In this document: piece by piece, positions 46,628 to 64,000 of the stretch
Position numbering within the stretch: the stretch's first letter is position 1
Layout: every line of letters begins with the position of its first letter
Assembly: GCF_009765995.1 (NCBI RefSeq)
Contig: NZ_LMUI01000011.1
Location: 118,285-182,284, forward strand
Direction: 5' to 3'
Origin: Methylocapsa sp. S129
Lineage (GTDB): Bacteria > Pseudomonadota > Alphaproteobacteria > Rhizobiales > Beijerinckiaceae
DNA length: 64,000 nucleotides
The notes under the pieces: generated by a model
Told to the model about the DNA's origin: nothing
Databases searched by the model: none
The model's input: only the letters and a program-made list of their open reading frames with translations
Position numbers and translations under genes: made by a program

Positions 46628-47818
<1,191 letters not shown>

Positions 47819-47882
47819 GGCCGGACTCCTTGCTTCTTCCTGATTGACTATAGGCTTCTAACGAAACGCTTTGGCTCGCGCC

Positions 47883-49958
<2,076 letters not shown>

Positions 49959-49991
49959 AATCTTTATCCCAAATCCCGTTCAGCGACCGCT

Positions 49992-50480
<489 letters not shown>

Positions 50481-50489
50481 TTAAAGCGG

Positions 50490-50861
50490 TTACTTCGGCC
50501 GCTTGGCGCCGTATTTCGAGCGGCGTTGCTTGCGATCCTTGACGCCCTGCGTGTCGAGCACGCCGCGCAGAATGTGGTAACGCACGCCAGGCAAATCCTT
50601 GACGCGGCCGCCGCGAATCATCACCACCGAATGCTCTTGCAGATTATGCCCCTCGCCGGGGATGTAGCCGATGACTTCAAAGCCGTTGGTGAGGCGGACC
50701 TTCGCCACTTTGCGCAAGGCCGAGTTCGGCTTCTTCGGCGTCGTCGTATAGACGCGCGTGCACACGCCGCGCTTTTGCGGGCTCGCCTCAAGATGGCGGG
50801 CCTTTTCGCGGTATGTCTTCGGTTGCCGCGGTTTGCGGATCAACTGGCTGATCGTCGGCAT
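50490..50861 (-). CDS. rpsL: 30S ribosomal protein S12
   Basis: A 123-residue decoding-centre protein. It begins [20 protein letters not shown] and has [20 protein letters not shown] with the Lys at the classic streptomycin-resistance position 43 (wild type), plus [20 protein letters not shown]. It is the first gene of the str operon. A well-formed promoter lies about 300 bases upstream at 51165-51193. Confidence 0.97.
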   Translation of the reverse strand: MPTISQLIRKPRQPKTYREKARHLEASPQKRGVCTRVYTTTPKKPNSALRKVAKVRLTNGFEVIGYIPGEGHNLQEHSVVMIRGGRVKDLPGVRYHILRGVLDTQGVKDRKQRRSKYGAKRPK

Positions 50862-51164
50862 ATCTCGCCCTTTGTCGCGTCAGAACACATCGCCCCGCCC
50901 TTCGGCGGCGCTCTCAAAATCCCGTCTCGCCTTGCGCGGGGGTAACATTGCGCGCAAAACAAACCGCGCCGCTAAGCCCGGAGGCTTAAGGCGCGACCAT
51001 TGCAGAGGATCACGGCGAACCGCGATCTTGCCCCATGCCCAATCCGGCTCGCGCCCGATTAGTATGACCGTCTCGTCGATGAAATCGTCAGCGTTTAGAG
51101 TCTGTGGGTTCCGGACGAGTCGCCCCGAACAACGAAGTCTCTACTGCCTGTCGAAAGTCCGCGG
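50862..51164 (-). other. 5' leader of the str operon
   Basis: About 300 bases from the predicted promoter to the rpsL start with no coding evidence. Long GC-rich leaders ahead of rpsL are common in the group. I see no clear terminator hairpin with a T run, so I do not claim attenuation. Confidence 0.4.
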
Positions 51165-51193
51165 ACCATATTCGCGACGCCCGAATGCGTCAA
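51165..51193 (-). promoter_or_regulatory. Housekeeping promoter of the str operon
   Basis: On the minus strand the -35 box is TTGACG (51193-51188), followed by exactly 17 bases and a -10 box TATGGT (51170-51165). The spacing is ideal and the -35 is near consensus for sigma-70/RpoD of alphaproteobacteria. It lies about 70 bases after the stop of the PAS-like gene and points at rpsL. Confidence 0.7.
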
Positions 51194-51265
51194 CCCCTTT
51201 TATCCGACAAAAAGGGAGGAAAAATGCAAAAAACAGACAGCGCCGCGCGTTGGTTTTAGCGCCAA

Positions 51266-51760
51266 TCAATTCAGACCGGCCAGACGCCCTTTATCCCGCC
51301 AGGGAGCAGCGTAGCCCTGCTCTTCGATGATGACCACGGCCCTGAGGAGCTGGAATGGATCATGCGCCTCGGCGGCGACCGGCAGGACCTTGACGGCCAC
51401 GGCGCCCCGCAGTTCGGAGGCGAAGGAAATGTCCGTGGCGGCGCGCGCCGGCGCGCCGTTGATTAGAGCTGATTCGATCGCGGCGCTGAGCGCCTCATCC
51501 AGGTCGCGGTCCGCAGCCCTCAGCCGCCCGTCATCGACCCAAAGCTGCGGGCCCAACAGGCGTCGGGCGCGATCATTGATATGAAGCGCGAATCCGGCCT
51601 CGTCGATGAAGGCCGCCGCGACGCCAAGCAGCTCAAAAGCGTCCGCCATGCCGCGGGCGCGAGCGCCGGCCAGGAGCGGCGGCAGGGAAGCGCTGGTCGA
51701 CGACATCGGGGCTGCATGGGCCGTCTCGCTGTCGGCGGCGGCTTGAAATTGCGACTTCAT
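51266..51760 (-). CDS. PAS-domain-like protein of unknown function between rpoC and rpsL
   Basis: A 164-residue protein from the ATG at 51760 with AAGGGG upstream. Residues of about 40-150 look like one PAS fold: FELLGVAAAFIDEAGFALHI, then NDRARRLLGPQLWVDDGRL, then ADRDLDEALSAAIESAL and a closing strand FQLLRAVVIIEE. No membrane helix, kinase or DNA-binding domain follows. The frame closes after RDKGRLAGLN. PAS modules of this style often precede a LuxR-type helix-turn-helix in alphaproteobacteria, so this may be a free-standing sensor or a gene that lost its output domain. It has a separate location behind the rpoC terminator and ahead of the str promoter. Confidence 0.6.
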   Translation of the reverse strand: MKSQFQAAADSETAHAAPMSSTSASLPPLLAGARARGMADAFELLGVAAAFIDEAGFALHINDRARRLLGPQLWVDDGRLRAADRDLDEALSAAIESALINGAPARAATDISFASELRGAVAVKVLPVAAEAHDPFQLLRAVVIIEEQGYAAPWRDKGRLAGLN

Positions 51761-51910
51761 GACTCGGCCCCTTAATTGCTCCGCCCGCAGGCTATTCGTC
51801 GTTAACAATTGTTTACGGGATGCAACAGAACGTGACTTCCGGGCCAAAAAAAGACGAGGGCGAGGCGACGGCGAGGCTTCTCGCCCGCCGGAAAATGGCC
51901 GCCGCAACGC

Positions 51911-51937
51911 AAAAGAGCCGCCCGAAGGCGGCTCTTT
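51911..51937 (-). terminator. Rho-independent terminator of rpoBC
   Basis: An 11-base-pair stem (AAAGAGCCGCC with its complement) closes a four-base loop that reads TTCG on the minus strand, the very stable UUCG type. It runs into TTTTGCG. It begins 35 bases after the rpoC stop. Confidence 0.8.
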
Positions 51938-51971
51938 GCTGAATCCGCCGAAGCGGTTCATTGGACCATTT

Positions 51972-56186
<4,215 letters not shown>

Positions 56187-56302
56187 TGTTTCATCTCCTG
56201 CGCCGCCATGCGCTCCGACCGCGCCATGGCTCGCGTTGATGGAAACAGGCGCGGCGCGCGATCGCCCCGCCTGTAAGGTTCTTGCAAACGCACGCGGGCG
56301 CT

Positions 56303-60424
<4,122 letters not shown>

Positions 60425-60602
60425 GTCGCTCCTCGATATTGCTAGCCGTCAAACCATTGGTCTCAAAGGTCTGCGGGCGCCGCGCCCCTTCGGGATAGGG
60501 CAAGCGGGTCGGGGCTTTCCGCCCCAAAAACCTCATCGCGTCACCGCCGCGATCTCCAGATAAATCGCCCCGCTCGCCTCTTCGGCTTGCCGGAACGACT
60601 GA

Positions 60603-60664
60603 ACGGCCCCGGGCCAATGGCCCGAGACCGTCCTTGTTCAAATGCGGACCCCTAGAGGTCCGCA
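60603..60664 (-). promoter_or_regulatory. Tandem hairpins in the rplL-rpoB gap
   Basis: Reading from rplL toward rpoB, the first stem is TGCGGACC/GGTCCGCA (60643-60664, six-base loop), starting just after the rplL stop. The second is a 13-pair stem around CGGGCC-ATT-GGCCCG (60603-60631, two G-U pairs on the RNA). Neither ends in a long T run. In enteric bacteria this gap holds an attenuator and an RNase III site that set the L7/L12 to polymerase ratio. A similar role is inferred here. Confidence 0.5.
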
Positions 60665-60669
60665 ACGCA

Positions 60670-61044
60670 TCACTTGAGCTCGACCTTGGCGCCAGCCTTT
60701 TCAAGGGCGGCCTTGATCTTCGCGGCTTCTTCCTTGCCAACGCCCTCTTTGACGGTCTTGGGAGCGCCCTCGACCAGATCCTTGGCTTCCTTGAGGCCAA
60801 GAGCGGTGATGGCGCGCACTTCCTTGATGACTTCGATCTTCTTGTCGCCGGCGGCGGTCAGAATGACCGAAAATTCGGTCTGTTCCTCAACCGGAGCCGC
60901 GGCGGCGGCGGCAGGACCGGCGGCGACCGCGACAGCGGCGGCGGCCGAAACGCCCCATTTGCTTTCCAGAAGTTTGGCAAGCTCAGCCGCCTCAAGGACG
61001 GTCAAGCTCGACAATTCGTCGACGATTTTTTCCAAATTGGCCAT
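60670..61044 (-). CDS. rplL: 50S ribosomal protein L7/L12
   Basis: A 124-residue stalk protein that recruits the translation GTPases and is present in several copies per ribosome. The N-terminal dimer part is [20 protein letters not shown], followed by an Ala-rich hinge ([20 protein letters not shown]) and the C-terminal domain with [20 protein letters not shown]. It lies 51 bases after rplJ. Confidence 0.97.
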   Translation of the reverse strand: MANLEKIVDELSSLTVLEAAELAKLLESKWGVSAAAAVAVAAGPAAAAAAPVEEQTEFSVILTAAGDKKIEVIKEVRAITALGLKEAKDLVEGAPKTVKEGVGKEEAAKIKAALEKAGAKVELK

Positions 61045-61095
61045 GTCTTTAATCCCTATATGGTTCGAACCATAGTGTTTGTGAAGAGCCTCTGA

Positions 61096-61611
61096 TCAGG
61101 CTGCGTCTTTTGAGGCATAGGCCCCGAACACGCGCGCGAGCTTGGCGGCCGGCGCGGTGGAGAGTTGGGCGAGCTTGGTCGCCGGCGCCTGCAACAGGCC
61201 CAGCAATTTGGCGCGCAACTCGTCGAGGGAGGGCAGAGTCGCGAGCGACTTGATCCCATCGACATTCAGAGCGGTCTTGCCCATGGCGCCGCCCAGGAGA
61301 ACGAATTTCTCGTAATCCTTGGCGAAGGCCACGGCGACCTTCGGCGCCGCCACCGGATCGTCCGAATAGGCGATCAGGGCCGGCCCCTTGAGAAGGGAGC
61401 CGACAGAAGCGACGTCCGTGCCTTCGAGAGCAATCTTGGCAAGGCGGTTTTTGGCGACCTGAACGCGCGCGCCCGCCAGCTTCATCTGCTTGCGCAAATT
61501 CTGCATCTGGGCGACCGTCAGGCCGGAGTAGTGGGCCACGACCACGACAGAAGTCTTCGAAAAGACTTCATGAAGCGTCGCAACGGCCTCTTTTTTCTCC
61601 GCTCTATCCAC
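61096..61611 (-). CDS. rplJ: 50S ribosomal protein L10
   Basis: A 171-residue protein that anchors the L7/L12 stalk. The start is a GTG at 61609-61611 ([20 protein letters not shown]) with GGAG ten bases upstream. The frame stays open for 111 more codons, but those match nothing and cross the leader hairpin. Family blocks are [37 protein letters not shown] and the C-terminal stalk-binding helix. Its usual upstream partners rplK and rplA are missing. A GTG start together with a leader hairpin fits translational self-control by L10-L7/L12. Confidence 0.96.
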   Translation of the reverse strand: MDRAEKKEAVATLHEVFSKTSVVVVAHYSGLTVAQMQNLRKQMKLAGARVQVAKNRLAKIALEGTDVASVGSLLKGPALIAYSDDPVAAPKVAVAFAKDYEKFVLLGGAMGKTALNVDGIKSLATLPSLDELRAKLLGLLQAPATKLAQLSTAPAAKLARVFGAYASKDAA

Positions 61612-62274
61612 GGTGCTATCTCCGGTTGGCGGGGCATCCCCGCCTACTGCACATGCCGCGCCGCGTCCCAAGGAACGCGCCGCAGCGACTTGCGCCTGTC
61701 CCCGGAGCCGGGCGATAAGCCCGCCACCGGACAGAAGGTTCGAACCGAAACCACCGAACCGCCGCAAGGACGGTTCAGCAAAAACCCGGTCTTCCCCGTC
61801 TATGCTGGCCCCCTTGGCCCCGCCGGGCGGCGGGAGGGAATTAAGCGGCTTCCCACGAAAGTGAGTCGCGCGCGCCGGCAGTCTCGGACAGGACATGGCC
61901 GGACGAGACACAGGGCATGGCCCCGGGTCCTCCGGCCTATCCACCGCTCTCCCCCGTGAAAATCCAATTGCTTGGAATGAACCCGGGCGATGCGGAAGCC
62001 AAAATTGTCATTAGGGTCGCATTGCGCCGCCGACCCCGAACGGGTTGTTTATCCTGCCCGGACCCTTCTGCCAAGGGGGTCGCGAGAGATTTCTGCATGA
62101 GCGCGCGCACAAGCCGCCGCAGGGTGGCGCGCGACATTGACATAGGCGATCTAACCTCTTGTTTCAATGTTCTATCTTGCCTCTGACATTCCGGTGGTCA
62201 TTCCTTAGGAAATAGCTGTTAGCTCTGCGCCGACGCCCTTTTTCCCACGCACTGCGCGAAACCGGAGCCTGAGC
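61612..62274 (-). other. Long leader and promoter region of rplJ, shared with the divergent glycosyltransferase gene
   Basis: 663 bases without a gene I can support. A 76-codon frame at 61937-62167 has no family resemblance. Close to rplJ is the hairpin GGCGGGG-CAT-CCCCGCC (61628-61644), just ahead of the ribosome site and thus placed to act on L10 translation. The several hundred bases before it fit the structured L10 leader of bacteria, but I could not fold it by hand. I found no convincing -35/-10 pair. Confidence 0.45.
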
Positions 62275-63771
62275 TTGACCGCCGAAGCATGGACGCTGGG
62301 GCTGACCGACGCGGCGTTGGATGCCGTGAAGTTCAGGCGCGCCTTTGCGTCGGCTTTCCTGGCGGCCGTTCTGATCGCCGGCCTTGCGGTCCGCATCCTG
62401 GTCGCCAATGATCCGCTCTGGATCGACGAAATATGGTCGATCCAGAATCTCGCCCCGCTGACCCATTTCTGGCAGGTCTTTTGGGGCGTTTCGCACGACA
62501 ACAATCATTTCCTCAATTCGCTCTGGCTTTATTTTACGGCCAGCCCGACCGCCAATGCGCTCGTCCTGCGCGCGCCGGCCGTTGCGATGAGCGTGGCGAC
62601 GATTCCGCTGATGGCCAGGCTCGGCGCACGCCATAGCCCTGCCGCCGCCATGGCCGCCGGGGCGCTGATGGCGGCGTCCTATTTCTTCGTCGACTATGGA
62701 GCGGTGGCGCGCGGCTATGCCGGCGCCGCGCTGGCGCTGGTCATCGCCTTCGACGCGCTCGAGCGCGCAATCCCCGAACCGGCTTCGCCGCAACGCTTCG
62801 CGCTGGCCGCCGCCGCCGGCATTGGCGCGCTCTGCCATCTGGCGATCGCGCCGGCGATCGGCCTCTACGCGCTGATTTGTCTGGGCGAACAGAAGCGAAG
62901 GCTGGGCGGATGGGGGGCTGCGCTCGCCGCGACCTTCCGCATCTTCTGGCCGAGCCTGCTCGCCCTGCTGCCGGCGCTGGCCTTTGTCGTCGCGGGCGCT
63001 TTTGTCATGGGCGGCTTCACCATCGGCAAGATCGACGCTTACGATCCGGCGCTCGCGCTGAAGGCCATGATGATGACGGTCTTCTCGACGCTCGGCCTGC
63101 CGGTCGCAACCCCCCTCCTCTTCCTCGCGATCGCCTGCCCGCTGGCGATCGTCGCCGCCTTGCGTTCGGGACTGATATCGGCTGACCGGCGCATCGCCTA
63201 TGCGATCATTCTCCTGGCGCTGCCGGCCTCCGTTTTCCTGTTGCAACCGCCAAACTCCGATGTCCCCCGCTATTACCTGATTTGCGCCTTGTTCCTGATC
63301 CTGCTGGTCGCCGAAGTCTTCGGCGGGCTCTGGCGCGTGGGCGGCTGGCGGCGCTTTGCCGCTCTGCTGGCGCTAGCGGCCATGCTCACCGGCAGCGCAA
63401 ACTTGCTGGTTCGCCAGCAGGAATCGATGGAAGGCGCCTGGCCGAACGCGCTCGCGGCGATCGCCGCTTCGGATGCGACGGACATCGCCACGACATTCGA
63501 TTCCAATTTCGACAAGTTCATCGTCTTCTTCAATGAGAGCCATTCGCCGAAGCTGACGCTGATCGCGCAAGACCAATGGTGCGCCAGGAATCCGCAATGG
63601 CTGGTTACCGATTTCTCGCATCTGCCGATGCCGCCGGAAATGGCGCTTGAGGCGAACGGCTGCCGCCTGCGCTTCGATCTCCAAAGCGCCTATGCGGCGG
63701 GCGGCTTCGCCCCGACGGCCTGGGCGCTGTACCGGCTGCGCCGCGCCGGCGAGGCGTCGCCCCATGGATAG
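62275..63771 (+). CDS. GT39-like polytopic glycosyltransferase/mannosyltransferase
   Basis: A 498-residue integral membrane protein with about ten hydrophobic helices. The first loop carries the acidic pair NDPLWIDEIWSIQNLAPLTH, which is the position of the catalytic Asp-Glu in GT-C enzymes such as ArnT and PMT. HDNNHFLNSLWLYF follows, as in the same family. Such enzymes move a sugar from a polyprenyl-phosphate donor to a lipid or protein on the periplasmic side. The donor and acceptor are unknown. The start is a TTG at 62275 supported by GGAG eight bases upstream; an in-frame GTG at 62326 is the alternative. A paralogue follows 33 bases downstream. Confidence 0.75.
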   Translation: MTAEAWTLGLTDAALDAVKFRRAFASAFLAAVLIAGLAVRILVANDPLWIDEIWSIQNLAPLTHFWQVFWGVSHDNNHFLNSLWLYFTASPTANALVLRAPAVAMSVATIPLMARLGARHSPAAAMAAGALMAASYFFVDYGAVARGYAGAALALVIAFDALERAIPEPASPQRFALAAAAGIGALCHLAIAPAIGLYALICLGEQKRRLGGWGAALAATFRIFWPSLLALLPALAFVVAGAFVMGGFTIGKIDAYDPALALKAMMMTVFSTLGLPVATPLLFLAIACPLAIVAALRSGLISADRRIAYAIILLALPASVFLLQPPNSDVPRYYLICALFLILLVAEVFGGLWRVGGWRRFAALLALAAMLTGSANLLVRQQESMEGAWPNALAAIAASDATDIATTFDSNFDKFIVFFNESHSPKLTLIAQDQWCARNPQWLVTDFSHLPMPPEMALEANGCRLRFDLQSAYAAGGFAPTAWALYRLRRAGEASPHG

Positions 63772-63804
63772 GCCACACGCGCCCTCGAGCGCCAGGAAAC
63801 AGCG

Positions 63805-64000
63805 ATGACGATCACCCAGGCGGGCGCCGAGCGCCGCGCAGGCTCTTTTGCCGATTTCGCCGGCGTATCGTCCGGCTTCCTCATCGCGGCGATCGTCATC
63901 GCCGGCGCCGCGCTGCGCCTCGCCTGCGCTGGCGGCCCCTTGCTGATCGACGAAATGGTGTCGATGGAGCTCATCCGGCCGCTGACGCATTTCTGGGATG
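63805..64000 (+). CDS. Second GT39-like membrane glycosyltransferase (partial, cut by window end)
   Basis: The first 65 codons are visible from the ATG at 63805 with AGGA upstream. After a polar start comes a membrane helix (GFLIAAIVIAGAALRLACAG) and then PLLIDEMVSMELIRPLTHFW. This repeats the DE motif and LTHFW ending of the preceding protein (WIDEIWSIQNLAPLTHFW) at the same place. The two genes are therefore a tandem pair from duplication, probably one operon. Confidence 0.75.
   Translation, partial: MTITQAGAERRAGSFADFAGVSSGFLIAAIVIAGAALRLACAGGPLLIDEMVSMELIRPLTHFWD

Noticed and set aside
61612-61944. Longer rplJ start giving a 282-residue L10
   Set aside because: L10 is about 170 residues and the upstream codons cross the leader hairpin; the GTG at 61611 fits the family and has a ribosome site.
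61937-62167. A 76-codon minus-strand frame ahead of rplJ
   Set aside because: It lies in the rplJ leader/promoter area, lacks a clear ribosome site and has no family resemblance, so it is treated as non-coding.

Overview
The window is GC-rich alphaproteobacterial chromosome, most like a member of the Rhizobiales (Hyphomicrobiales), possibly the Methylocystaceae/Beijerinckiaceae side. The evidence is the smpB-dapA-slt block, an LdtR-type MarR regulator beside an L,D-transpeptidase, a TamA/TamB pair, an OMP25/31-type porin-like protein, and the uninterrupted rplJL-rpoBC-rpsL-rpsG-fusA-tuf-rpsJ...secY-adk cluster. Genus cannot be fixed by eye.

Layout. 1-2 kb: the start of a truncated sugar-binding protein gene, a decayed IS3-type transposase fragment and two small secreted proteins. 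2-7 kb: smpB, dapA and a soluble lytic transglycosylase gene. The 3' end of the transglycosylase gene is present twice, and an SDR dehydrogenase gene sits between the copies. 7-15 kb: a small secreted protein, tamA-tamB (outer-membrane protein/translocation module) and an outer-membrane beta-barrel protein followed by a barrel-gene remnant. 15.4-18.7 kb: accessory stretch with a small membrane protein, a divergent TetR/FAD-monooxygenase pair with operator-like palindromes, a HigBA toxin-antitoxin pair and tRNA-Ser(UGA). 18.8-28.2 kb: pyrG, a secreted protein, a very large membrane-anchored GH94-family protein and an MFS transporter. 28.2-35.4 kb: queF, an acyltransferase, kdsA, an L,D-transpeptidase, ldtR, a small membrane protein, a 3-hydroxyisobutyryl-CoA hydrolase and adk. 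Palindromic REP-like elements are scattered through the gaps.

35.4-61.6 kb: about 26 kb of informational genes, all on the minus strand, read from rplJ down to adk: L10, L7/L12, RNA polymerase beta and beta', a PAS-like gene, then the str, S10 and spc operons and secY-adk. The usual secE-nusG-rplK-rplA genes are not upstream and rpsM-rpsK-rpoA-rplQ are not downstream, so the ancestral super-cluster has been cut at both ends. 62.3-64 kb: two tandem GT39-like membrane glycosyltransferases on the plus strand, the second cut by the window end.

I found no convincing wholly new multi-gene system. The observations most worth following are the duplicated, diverged slt 3' end around the SDR gene, the membrane-fused GH94 protein without its glycosyltransferase partner domain, the operator array at the TetR/monooxygenase locus, the PAS-like gene inserted between rpoC and rpsL, and the broken ends of the ribosomal super-cluster.
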